This document shows, one piece after another, positions 38,843 through 46,742 of a DNA stretch of 64,000 nucleotides. The DNA is taken from assembly GCF_018283645.1 (NCBI RefSeq), contig NZ_JAGSXH010000006.1:1-64000 (forward strand). Direction: 5' to 3'. The DNA is from Actinocrinis puniceicyclus. GTDB lineage: Bacteria > Actinomycetota > Actinomycetes > Streptomycetales > Catenulisporaceae. The notes below the pieces were generated by a model. That model was not told where the DNA came from, did no database searches, and was given only the letters and a program-made list of their open reading frames with translations. The translations under genes were made by a program, and so were the position numbers. The stretch's first letter is position 1. Each line of letters opens with the position of its first letter.

Positions 38843-39698
38843 CGTCCGCGGCCCTGATCGAGGAGTTCTTCACGACGCCGAGTACTGCCACGCGGTCGAT
38901 CCGGCCGATCTTGTTGTAGACCTCTGTGTTGATGGTGCGCCGCTCGTCCGCCACGGTTCCCGCGGCGGCCTGCGCGCAGGCGGGTTCTGCGGGCGCGTCG
39001 GTCTCGACCGGTCGAGCGCCGTCGGGCTCGCGCTCGGTCCCGGCCTCGGTCCCCGGCTTCGCCTCTTTCGCGCTCTCTTTCGCGTTGTCTTTCGCGCTCT
39101 CTTTCGCGTTGCCGGCATCTCCCGTCGGCACGCCGATGCGTGGCACGTAGACCCATGCGTCTGCATCGACCGATCGCCCGGTCACCCGCACTCGCCGGTA
39201 GCCGCGCGACTCGATGTACGGGCCGCCGCCCGCGACGACGTCGGTGAAGAGCCAGTCGCTCACGATCACGACGAGGGTCGCGTCCGGCGCCTCGGCCAGC
39301 GTCTCGCGCGCGACGTCCGAGTCGGTCAGGCGGAAGGTGAGGTCGATCGCCTTGCCGGAGACGCCCGCACCGTCGCGGCGCACCTCGCCGCAGTGCAGTC
39401 CGAGCCGCAGCCGGACCGGTCGGCGCCGGTCCTGGTTCAGCTCGCGCAACTGTTCGTTGATTTCGAGGATCCAGCGACCGAGCAGCCGCGCCTTCGGGAC
39501 GCTCGGCTCGACGAGCACCAGCACGCCGTCGCCGCGATCCTCCTTGTGGTAAAGCAGCGGCCCGACGCCGACTTTCGTCAGGGAACTGATAAATAGGGAA
39601 TGCAGGCCCTCCCGGACGGCTGGCCTGGCGGTGTCACGGATCGAGCCTGAGCGTTCGATGTCGGCGCAGACCACCAGTTGGTGCAGTGCGTCGCTCAT
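38835..39698 (-). CDS. Class III nucleotide cyclase-like protein, first gene of the operon
   Basis: 287 residues. Residues about 5-185 have the cyclase homology domain pattern common in actinomycete NACHT/STAND proteins: CADIERSGS with metal-binding Asp13, EDRGDG with Asp57, and LGLHCGEV...GKAIDLTFRL, where the transition-state Asn of active cyclases is Asp119 and Arg123 remains. Catalysis is thus doubtful, but nucleotide binding is possible. The region 195-245 is a low-complexity AKESAK/EREP linker. The tail has TINTEVYNKIGRIDRVAVLG, a beta-type adapter motif. ATG 39698 has GGGGGAATC upstream. As first gene, it may set operon stoichiometry. Its function is unproven. Confidence 0.78.
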   Translation of the reverse strand: MSDALHQLVVCADIERSGSIRDTARPAVREGLHSLFISSLTKVGVGPLLYHKEDRGDGVLVLVEPSVPKARLLGRWILEINEQLRELNQDRRRPVRLRLGLHCGEVRRDGAGVSGKAIDLTFRLTDSDVARETLAEAPDATLVVIVSDWLFTDVVAGGGPYIESRGYRRVRVTGRSVDADAWVYVPRIGVPTGDAGNAKESAKDNAKESAKEAKPGTEAGTEREPDGARPVETDAPAEPACAQAAAGTVADERRTINTEVYNKIGRIDRVAVLGVVKNSSIRAADDE

Positions 39699-39758
39699 TG
39701 CGATTCCCCCCTGCCGCGGATGTTGCACACCAGAATCGGGCGGGAGGGAGCGGAGCGC

Positions 39759-39772
39759 TGTAATTATTTACA
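39759..39772. promoter_or_regulatory. AT-rich palindrome between the operon and the CRP-type gene
   Basis: TGTAA-TTAT-TTACA has perfect 5+5 arms in a region otherwise over 65% GC. It is 61 bases upstream of the cyclase-like start and faces the plus-strand CRP-type gene. The TGT-A/T-ACA arms recall a CRP/FNR half-site. Confidence 0.5.
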
Positions 39773-39976
39773 CAGGGATCTCAGACCTGGAAAGATCTTC
39801 CACGAGCTTGTGGCGGGCAATTTCCGAAAGAGAGTTCGATGCCGTAGTTACGACTCTATAACGGTGCCCTGACAATCGGGTGGTGTGTGAAAAAATACTG
39901 TTCCGGCGCCGCGACCAGCCCACGAAGTCGGCACTGGGCTCCAGGGTCGTGTGCGGCGATCGTCAGGGGTGGGATA

Positions 39977-40681
39977 ATGGGAATCATAGGAAATGGTCAG
40001 ACATTCCTCGACGCGCTCGGGACCGTCGAGCGCGCGGCGCTGTTGGCTCTGGGATCTTCGAAATCATACGCGGCGTCGGAGACGGTACTGCTTGAGGGGG
40101 AGACGGGGGATTTCGTCGTGGCCATCGTCGACGGCTGGGCGAGCGTTTCCTCGTCCAACCGGTACGGCCAGCGGGTGATCCTCGCGCTGCGCGGCAGCGG
40201 CGACCTGGTCGGTGATCTGTCGGTGCTGGACCCGAATCCGCGCAGCGCCACCGTGACCGCGCTCGGCCCGATGGAAGCCGTGGTGGTCTCGGGCGACGCG
40301 TTCCGCGGGTTCATCGCGGCAAGGCCGCGCGTGACGGCGCTGGTCATCAAGCATCTCGGCTCGCGACTGCGCGCGTCGGACGGGGAGCGCATGTCGCTGG
40401 CCACCGAGACGGTGTTGCAGCGGCTGGCGGCCTATCTCGGCGAGCTGGTGGAACACGTGGGCGTCCCCGGGCGCGGGGGAGTGGCTCTCGAGTTGCAGTT
40501 GCGGCAGCACGATCTGGCCGCGGCGGTCGGAGCCACCCGCGAGGCCGTGGCGAAGGCGCTGCGCATCCTGCGCGCTCACGGCGTGATCGCGACCGGGCCG
40601 CTTTCCCTCGTCGTGCTCAATCCCGGAATGCTGCGCGAAATCTCCTCGGGCCGGTTCCGCCCGTCCGCGGGCGGACCCTGA
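39977..40681 (+). CDS. CRP/FNR-type regulator divergent from the operon
   Basis: A 234-residue regulator with a cNMP-binding-like domain (about 10-120; LLEGETGDFVVAIVDGWASV) and GSGDLVGDLSVLDPNPRSATV, where the cassette Glu is Asp but Arg-Ser-Ala is kept. A helix-turn-helix follows (RQHDLAAAVGATREAVAKAL, about 180-199). ATG 39977 is chosen from a weak GGGGTGGGATA. The gene is divergent from the eight-gene operon, and its recognition helix is close to that of the 21.6-kb regulator (AAAVG-S/T-REA-A/V-AKAL). The two therefore probably bind similar DNA. The ligand, if any, is unknown. Confidence 0.88.
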   Translation: MGIIGNGQTFLDALGTVERAALLALGSSKSYAASETVLLEGETGDFVVAIVDGWASVSSSNRYGQRVILALRGSGDLVGDLSVLDPNPRSATVTALGPMEAVVVSGDAFRGFIAARPRVTALVIKHLGSRLRASDGERMSLATETVLQRLAAYLGELVEHVGVPGRGGVALELQLRQHDLAAAVGATREAVAKALRILRAHGVIATGPLSLVVLNPGMLREISSGRFRPSAGGP

Positions 40682-40764
40682 CGTTGGGCGGGCGCCGGGG
40701 AGCGGTCCACCGCGCGCGAATTAGCCCTTTGAGTTCTGCCGCCACTCGTCCGCCGTCCTGCGCA
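40682..40764. other. Convergent intergenic segment
   Basis: Short gap between the CRP-type gene and the minus-strand serpin remnant. No clear hairpin or gene was seen. Confidence 0.5.
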
Positions 40765-41190
40765 CTACGGCGTGTCCGACGAGTACCACCCCGATTCAGC
40801 GAGATCAACGGTGCCGCCGCGGCCACCGCGGCCGGGTTCTTCGATCCGGCCGCAGGCCAGCACCAGCGCGCTGCCGCGGTGCACGGCGACGAAGCCGAAC
40901 GGCCGGTCGAAGGTGACGGCCAGGCGCCGCACCCGATATGGGCACCCGGGTCCGCGACCGCCCGCGTGCACGCCGAACTCGGTCACGGCCGCCGCGTCGA
41001 AGCCCTCGGCGCCGAAGGCTGCGGTGACGTTCTGCGCGGCGCTGAACCTGAGCCTGCTTCCGCTCGCGCTTGTTCCGACGACCGGCGTACCGCTTGCGTC
41101 GGCGCTGCACCTGGTGTCGCTGCGCCGCCTGGCCGCGCGGGCGCGCACCTTGGCGGTGGCGGTGCCTGCCTGACAGCGCGGGCGCCGCAA
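40765..41190 (-). pseudogene. N-terminally truncated serpin-like fragment
   Basis: The frame ends in a typical serpin C-terminus: NVTAAFGAEGFDAAAVTEFGV (strand and hinge before the reactive loop), then VTFDRPFGFVAVHRGSALVLACGRIEEP (the FDRPF block). The N-terminal 280 or so residues of a full serpin are absent. Since inhibition needs the whole fold, this is a remnant. It lies directly downstream of a hydrolase gene and probably marks a deletion. The fragment could be translated from a TTG/GTG at about 41190, but I see no strong ribosome site. Confidence 0.5.
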
Positions 41191-41253
41191 TAACGGTGAC
41201 GGCGCGACGCGGGACTATCGGGACTGGGGACTGGGGACTGGGGACGGACGACC

Positions 41254-42123
41254 TCAGCGGGTGTCGTCCAGTACCTCGCGCAGCCTTTGTGCGAAGAGCT
41301 CGGGCTTCCCGGCATAGGCGGATTCGCCACCGATGAAGCCGCCGTGGTGGCTCGGGAACACCGTCGCCCGCCGGCCGAGCAACTCGGCCACCGCCACCGA
41401 GGTGCGCCCGGTGACCACGTCCGCGGACTCCTCGCCGACTGCGATCACGATTCGTGTAGGCGCCGAGGTCAGCGCGTCGACATCGGGCCGGTAGTCGCTG
41501 ACGGCCCAGGACCGGTCGGACAGCAGCGGGTCGTCCCGCGAGCCGTCGTTCACGCTCGGCAGCCCGAACGCGGCGGGGTCCGGCGCGGGCCGGGCGAAGT
41601 AGTCGTCGGTGAATTCGCCCCGCCACGAAGTCATCGCGATGAAGGCCGCCATGCCCGCGCCCGAGCCCCTGTCCTGGTAAGCGTCCCGCACGCGGGCCCG
41701 GGCGCGCATGGCCGCCGAGGCGTCCGGCAGGATCGCGATGAGTGGCGGCTCGTGTGCCACCAGGGTGAGCACGTCCTGCGGATGCGCGGCCACCAGCGCG
41801 AGCGCCGTCACCGCGCCGCCGCTGCTGGCGAACATCTCTACCGGGCCTGCGCCGAGTGCCTCGATCAGGGCGTGCACGTCGGCCGCCTGGGTCGTCGGCA
41901 AATGGTCGACGCGTCCGTCCTTGCGGACGCTGCGGCCGAGGCCGCGCGGGTCGTAGGTGACCACGGTGCGCTCGGGGAAGTGCGACGCCAGCGCGCTGAA
42001 GCCGCCGGCATCCATCGGTTGGCCGATCATGACCAGCGGCGGGCGCGCGTCGGCGGTCGGCAGCGGGCCGTGCACGTCGTAGACGAGGTCGACTTCGGGA
42101 GTCTCGAGCATCTGCGTGGCCAT
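41254..42123 (-). CDS. Alpha/beta hydrolase
   Basis: A 289-residue hydrolase fold protein: LVMIGQPMDAGGF (oxyanion), FASSGGAV nucleophile elbow (ASSGG replaces GxSxG), a cap region with AYQDRGSGAG, and SHHGGFIGG near the C-terminus carrying the candidate His. It resembles the thioesterase-like/'alpha/beta hydrolase' group near methyltransferases in actinomycetes. ATG 42123 is picked, with GAGGAG ten bases upstream; the 42 residues of longer frames are Arg-rich. The enzyme reaction is unknown. Confidence 0.8.
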   Translation of the reverse strand: MATQMLETPEVDLVYDVHGPLPTADARPPLVMIGQPMDAGGFSALASHFPERTVVTYDPRGLGRSVRKDGRVDHLPTTQAADVHALIEALGAGPVEMFASSGGAVTALALVAAHPQDVLTLVAHEPPLIAILPDASAAMRARARVRDAYQDRGSGAGMAAFIAMTSWRGEFTDDYFARPAPDPAAFGLPSVNDGSRDDPLLSDRSWAVSDYRPDVDALTSAPTRIVIAVGEESADVVTGRTSVAVAELLGRRATVFPSHHGGFIGGESAYAGKPELFAQRLREVLDDTR

Positions 42124-42170
42124 GACCGTGCGGCTCCTCGTGCGTCGGGATCTCTTCGGAGCGTACGCCC

Positions 42171-42200
42171 GCGGCGACCCGCGGCGACCCGCGGCGACCC
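42171..42200. repeat. 10-bp tandem repeat (GCGGCGACCC x3)
   Basis: Three perfect copies, plus a partial fourth, lie between the divergent hydrolase and methyltransferase genes (146-base gap). Confidence 0.95.
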
Positions 42201-42269
42201 GCGACGGGCGCCGAACAGCGGCCGTTAACCCGTGGAGTCCCCGGCACACGCCTCGTAGCCTGTGATCTC

Positions 42270-43097
42270 GTGACTGGTGATCCGAAGATGCGCCCGAATC
42301 GACGCGACCTCGGTCGGGTGTTCAACGACGTTCCGGAGCTCTACGACCGCGTCCGCCCGGGTTACCCCGACGAGCTGTTCGCCGACTTTGTCGCCATCAC
42401 CGGGACCGACGAGAGTTCGTCGCTGCTGGAAGTGGGCTGCGGCACCGGTCAGGCGACGCGGTCGCTGGCGGCGCTCGGATGCGCGGTGACCGCCGTCGAA
42501 CAGGGCGAGGAAATGGCCGCGCTCGCTCGCCGCCGGATGGCGGCCTTCCGCAACGTCGAAGTCGAGACGTCGGCGTTCGAGGAGTGGGACGAGCGCGGCG
42601 CGCGCTTCGATGTCCTCGTGGCCGCGTCGTCGTGGCACTGGGTCGACCCGTCGATCGGCTGGCGGCGGGCGCACGACGTGCTGCGTCCCGGGGGCTGGTT
42701 GGCGCTGCTCGGCAACGTCGTCGTCCGCCGGCCGGGGGAGCCGGAGGTATACGCCGAGACCGCCGACCTCCACGAGCGGTTCTGCCCGGGCAACCCCGGC
42801 TGGGGTCACCCGCCGCTTGAGGACGACGTGCGCGCGACCGACTCGGGTTGGGGTCTTGCCGACGCTCCCGCGGGCTTGTTCGGCCCGACGATCGTGTTCT
42901 GGTACCCGACCGTTCAGCGGTTCGATGGGGACGGCTTCGCCGATCTCCTGCGGTCGACGTCGTTGTACCGCGGACTCGACCGCGACGTTCGTGAACCCCT
43001 GCTCGACGCCATCGCGGAGCGCATCCGCACGCGGATGGGCGACCGGGCGGCGCGCCGTTATCTCAGCGTGCTGCGCGTCGGACGACGCGCCGACTGA
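42270..43097 (+). CDS. SAM-dependent methyltransferase
   Basis: A 275-residue class I methyltransferase with motif I LLEVGCGTGQAT (about 52-63), the VEQG acidic loop and a WHWVDP segment seen in the trans-aconitate/small-molecule methyltransferase group. The N-terminal VFNDVPELYDRVRPGYPDELF motif is typical of this group. The start is GTG 42270, or ATG 42288. It is divergent from the hydrolase gene. The substrate is unknown. Confidence 0.88.
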   Translation: MTGDPKMRPNRRDLGRVFNDVPELYDRVRPGYPDELFADFVAITGTDESSSLLEVGCGTGQATRSLAALGCAVTAVEQGEEMAALARRRMAAFRNVEVETSAFEEWDERGARFDVLVAASSWHWVDPSIGWRRAHDVLRPGGWLALLGNVVVRRPGEPEVYAETADLHERFCPGNPGWGHPPLEDDVRATDSGWGLADAPAGLFGPTIVFWYPTVQRFDGDGFADLLRSTSLYRGLDRDVREPLLDAIAERIRTRMGDRAARRYLSVLRVGRRAD

Positions 43098-43220
43098 GCG
43101 CGCCGCCGAACCCGGCGAAGCGACCGCCTCAGGTTCTCAGTGAACGCGAAGCCACACCAGCTTAGGGTTCTGACTTCGATTCTGTGGGCGCATGAATGCT
43201 GCGTTCAGCGGCTCCGAATA

Positions 43221-43313
43221 CGGTCTGGCATACAGCTGACCGTCGGGATACCGGCTGCGGATGCGGTGAGCCCATCGCAGGGCGAGGGACGTCTTGCCGA
43301 CCCCCGCGGTTCC
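43221..43313 (-). pseudogene. NB-ARC (AfsR/SARP-type) P-loop fragment
   Basis: A minus-strand frame encodes GTAGVGKTSLALRWAHRIRSRYPDGQLYARPYS, the Walker A region of the NB-ARC/STAND ATPase in AfsR-like SARP regulators (usual form: GVGKTALAVHWAHRV...FPDGQLYV). Only about 31 residues are left and both sides are unrelated sequence. It abuts, back to back, a DUF6879 remnant. Confidence 0.6.
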
Positions 43314-43319
43314 TCTGGC

Positions 43320-43508
43320 CTGGCGCTGCCCGGCAACGACTGCTGGATCTTCGACGGGGTGACGGTGCTGTTCAACCATTCCACCGGGGACGGCGCCTGG
43401 GCCGGCAATGAACTGACGACGGACCCGCAGGTCGCGCAGTTGTGTGCCGGCGCCTTCGAAGCGGTGTGGGAGTTGGGAATCCCCCATGGCGAGTACAAGA
43501 TCAAGTAG
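43320..43508 (+). pseudogene. DUF6879 C-terminal fragment
   Basis: The frame gives LALPGNDCWIFDGVTVLFNHSTGDGAWAGNELTTDPQVAQLC...IPHGEYKIK, the C-terminal third of DUF6879 proteins, which often pair with a helix-turn-helix partner in actinomycetes. The N-terminal two thirds are gone. The frame starts seven bases after the NB-ARC fragment ends. The two fragments point away from one another, marking a recombination junction. Confidence 0.65.
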
Positions 43509-43676
43509 CATATCAGGGGCCGCTGATGCGGCCGTCCGGTTTCGGATCAAGACGAACCATGACCCGTACTCGGAACGCGTTCTACCCGCCGTAATGCTGG
43601 CCGCCGTGATGCTGGCTGCGTGGGCCGGCGTGAAAATGGTTTGTCCGCCGCGATTCGCGCCTCATAGCGTCCTGGC

Positions 43677-44609
43677 GTGACCTATTTGAGCCCTCTGGGG
43701 TACCTGCTCGGACTCGAAGGCGCGGCCCTGCTGCAGGCGCTGCGGGAGGGAACCGGCGACCGGGCCTTCGTCGAGGCTCGCATTACCGAGATCCGGACCC
43801 TGCTTGCCGACCCGGCGCTCGCCGCGTCCCCGGGTGTCGAGGCGACCCCCGGCGGCATCTCCACCGCCGAGGTCTACCGCGAATGGGCGCCCGTCTACGA
43901 CGAGCCGAACTCGATGATCGAGTACGAGGAGCCGTTCGTCCACGCGATCCTGGACCGCCTGCCGATCGGCGACGCCCTCGACGCGGCCTGCGGCACCGGC
44001 CGGCACGCGGCCCACCTGGCCGAGCGCGGACACCGGGTCGTCGGTGTCGACGCGTCGCCCGAGATGCTCGCCATCGCCGAGCGGAAAGCGCCCGGCGCCA
44101 CCTTCCACCGCGCCGAACTGACCTCGATGCCGCTGCCGGACCGGTCGCTCGACCTGGCCGTCTGCGCCCTGGCGCTGTGCCACCTGCCGGACCTGGTCCC
44201 GGTGTTCGCCGAGTTCGCGCGGGTCCTGCGGCCCGGCGGCCACCTGGTCATCTCGGATCCCCACGTGGCGCTGTCCTATCTGCGGCCCACGCTCGCCCGC
44301 GCGCCCGGCCCGGACGGTCGCCCCTCGATCTTCACCGAGTACCATCGCCCGCTCAGCGAATTCCTCGCCGCGGCGCTGCCCGCCGGCTTCCAGGTGCGTC
44401 ACTGCGCCGAACTGCCGCGCACCAATCCCCCGGCATCGGCATTGGCCGGGGTCCCCAGGGTCATCCCCGCCCCGGACGTCCCGCAGGTGAGCTGGGAGCT
44501 GATCGACTGGATTCCTGAGGCGGCCAAGGCCGCGTTCCACGTGCCCACCATCGTGATCTGGCATTTCCAGCTGGGCGGGGAACGATCGGATTCGATGCCC
44601 GGCGGATGA
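43677..44609 (+). CDS. SAM-dependent methyltransferase
   Basis: 310 residues. Motif I is a variant, LDAACGTGRHA (about 100-110), followed by VDASPEMLAIAERKAP and a UbiE-like DRSLDLAVCALALCHLPDL. The N-terminal segment (1-60) contains GGISTAEVYREWAPVYDEPNSMIEYEEP, matching a methyltransferase subgroup. GTG 43677 is the start by length. A strong hairpin follows the gene. Confidence 0.85.
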   Translation: MTYLSPLGYLLGLEGAALLQALREGTGDRAFVEARITEIRTLLADPALAASPGVEATPGGISTAEVYREWAPVYDEPNSMIEYEEPFVHAILDRLPIGDALDAACGTGRHAAHLAERGHRVVGVDASPEMLAIAERKAPGATFHRAELTSMPLPDRSLDLAVCALALCHLPDLVPVFAEFARVLRPGGHLVISDPHVALSYLRPTLARAPGPDGRPSIFTEYHRPLSEFLAAALPAGFQVRHCAELPRTNPPASALAGVPRVIPAPDVPQVSWELIDWIPEAAKAAFHVPTIVIWHFQLGGERSDSMPGG

Positions 44610-44640
44610 CAACCACGGCCGGGCTCTCGGAAAGGTCGGT

Positions 44641-44667
44641 GGGGGATGGGCAAGGCGCCCATCCCCC
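44641..44667. terminator. Bidirectional hairpin terminator
   Basis: An 11-bp perfect stem (44641-44651 with 44657-44667) and a five-base loop lie between the methyltransferase gene and the last gene of the arabinose transporter operon, which converge here. Confidence 0.85.
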
Positions 44668-44676
44668 GCGTGCCGG

Positions 44677-45666
44677 TCAGCGCGCCGGTAATGGTGCGGC
44701 GCGGCCGCGAGAACCGATGACCCGCTGCAGCAGGATGAAGGCCAGCAGCAGGGCGCCCGTCAGCACCTTGATCCACCAGGAGCTGAGCGTCCCCTCGTAG
44801 CTGATGATCGTCTTGATCAGGCCGATCACGAGCACTCCGAGCATGGTGCCGACCACGTAGCCGGCGCCGCCGGTCAGCAGCGTGCCGCCGATGACCACGG
44901 CGGCGATGGCGTCCAGCTCCAAGCCCACCGCGTGCAGCGGGTCACCGGACTGGATGTAGAGGGTGAACAACAGCCCGGCCAGCGCCGAGCAGAACCCGCT
45001 GATCGTGTAGACCGCCACCTTGGTGCGCGCCACCGGCACGCCCATCAGCAGCGCGGACTGCTCGTTGCCGCCGATCGCGTACACCCGCCGGCCGAACGTC
45101 GTGTAGTGCAGCACGAACGCGGCGGCCGCGAGGAACACCAGCGAGGTCACCGCGCCCAGCGACAGGAAGGTCCCGCCGGGCAGTTGCACCTGGTAGAGCG
45201 CCAGCTTCGAGATCGTCCTGTCGTCGATCGAGATCGACTCCTTGCTGATCACCAGGCACAGCCCGCGAAACAGGAAGAGTCCGGCCAGCGTGACGATGAA
45301 CGGCTGGATCTCGAAGTAGTGGATCACGTAGCCCATCAGGTAGCCGCCGAGGCAGCCGACCGCCAGGACCAGCGGGATCACGACCAGGACCGGCCAGTGC
45401 TGCTGTTGCACCAGCCAGGCCGTCAGCATGGTGGTGAAGCCGACGATCGAGCCGACCGACAGGTCGATCCCGCCGGTCAGGATCACGAAGGTGGCCCCGA
45501 TCGCGGCCACCAGCAGGTATCCGTTGTCGATGAACAGGTTCGCGATCACCTGGACCGACAGGAAGTTCTGGTTCTGATACCGGGACGCGCCGCCGGCGAA
45601 CATGGCGATGAACAGGATCGCGGTCACCAGGACCGGCAGGCGCTTGTCGCGCAGCAGGGCGCTCAT
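44677..45666 (-). CDS. Sugar ABC transporter permease (YjfF-like)
   Basis: A 329-residue permease of the ribose/galactofuranose (RbsC/YtfT/YjfF) family with about ten TM segments and the conserved LTGGIDLSVGSIVG and GGTLLTGGAGYVVGTMLG loops. ATG 45666 overlaps the preceding stop by four bases (ATGA). With the second permease it should form the heterodimeric membrane channel, energised by the double ATPase. The linkage to araBDA suggests L-arabinose or an arabinofuranoside as substrate. Confidence 0.9.
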   Translation of the reverse strand: MSALLRDKRLPVLVTAILFIAMFAGGASRYQNQNFLSVQVIANLFIDNGYLLVAAIGATFVILTGGIDLSVGSIVGFTTMLTAWLVQQQHWPVLVVIPLVLAVGCLGGYLMGYVIHYFEIQPFIVTLAGLFLFRGLCLVISKESISIDDRTISKLALYQVQLPGGTFLSLGAVTSLVFLAAAAFVLHYTTFGRRVYAIGGNEQSALLMGVPVARTKVAVYTISGFCSALAGLLFTLYIQSGDPLHAVGLELDAIAAVVIGGTLLTGGAGYVVGTMLGVLVIGLIKTIISYEGTLSSWWIKVLTGALLLAFILLQRVIGSRGRAAPLPAR

Positions 45667-46742
45667 CGGCCCACCTCCGAGGTCGTCAGCGTCGCGGGCG
45701 GGGCGGCGTCGGCCACGGCCGGGGCGCTCGGCCGGGCCCGGCGGCGGAACACCTTGGCCCGGAAGGCCGGGGACTGCAACAGGAACACGAAGATCACCAT
45801 GACCGCCTTGAACACCAGGTTGGTCTGCGTGGGCACGCCGATCGTGAAGATGGTGTTCTGCAGGGTCTCGATGATCAGCGCGCCGATCACCGTGCCGCCG
45901 AGGTAGAACCGGCCGCCGAGCAGCGAGGTGCCGCCGATGACCACGGCCAGGATGGCGTCCAGTTCGATCCACAGCCCCGCGTTGTTGCTGTCCGCGGCGG
46001 ACAGGTTCGAGCTGTTGATCAGCCCGGCCAGCGCCGCGCACAGGCCGCAGAAAATGTACGCCATCAACTTGATCCGGCGGGCACGGATGCCGACCAGCCG
46101 GCTGGCCTCCGCGTTGCCGCCGACCGACTCGATCAGCAGGCCCAGGGCGGTGCGCCGGGTGAGCACCACGGCGAGCGTGACCATCACGGCGATCAGCAGC
46201 ACCGAGAACGGGAAGCCGAGCCAGTATCCGCCGATGACGCCGAACGGGGTGTTGCTGTTGATCGTGATGATCTGGCCGCTGGTGATCAGCTGGGCGACGC
46301 CGCGCCCGGCCACCATCAGGATCAGGGTCGCCACGATCGGCTGTACCCCGCGGCCCGCGACCAGCCAGCCGTTCCACGCCCCGCAGACCAGTCCCGCGCC
46401 GAGACCGATGGCCACCGCGATCAGCACGCCGGACAGGCTGTTCTGGTCCGTCTCCTTGCTGATGTACAGGCAACTGGCCGCGCCCGCGATGGCCAGCACC
46501 GCGCCCACCGACAGGTCGATCCCCCCGGTCGCGATGACCAGGGTCATCCCGAGGGCGACCAGCACGATCGGGGCGCTGAAGATCAGGATGTTGACGAGGC
46601 TGCCGTAGAGGTGCCCGGCCCGCACGTGGATCGCGAAGAAGCCGGGCGTGAACGGCACGTTGATCAGCAGCAGCGCCACCAGCACGGCCACCGGCCAGAA
46701 CAGCCGGTGCCGGGTCGCGGCGCGCCAGTCGAGGTTCGTCAT
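45663..46742 (-). CDS. Sugar ABC transporter permease (YtfT-like)
   Basis: A 359-residue permease of the same family, with IATGGIDLSVGAVLAIAG and GGTSLLGGRFYLGG loops and a C-terminal charged tail (RRARPSAPAVAD). ATG 46742 overlaps the ATPase gene's stop (ATGA), and its own stop overlaps the next permease start: a fully coupled pair. It partners the YjfF-like protein. Confidence 0.9.
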   Translation of the reverse strand: MTNLDWRAATRHRLFWPVAVLVALLLINVPFTPGFFAIHVRAGHLYGSLVNILIFSAPIVLVALGMTLVIATGGIDLSVGAVLAIAGAASCLYISKETDQNSLSGVLIAVAIGLGAGLVCGAWNGWLVAGRGVQPIVATLILMVAGRGVAQLITSGQIITINSNTPFGVIGGYWLGFPFSVLLIAVMVTLAVVLTRRTALGLLIESVGGNAEASRLVGIRARRIKLMAYIFCGLCAALAGLINSSNLSAADSNNAGLWIELDAILAVVIGGTSLLGGRFYLGGTVIGALIIETLQNTIFTIGVPTQTNLVFKAVMVIFVFLLQSPAFRAKVFRRRARPSAPAVADAAPPATLTTSEVGR

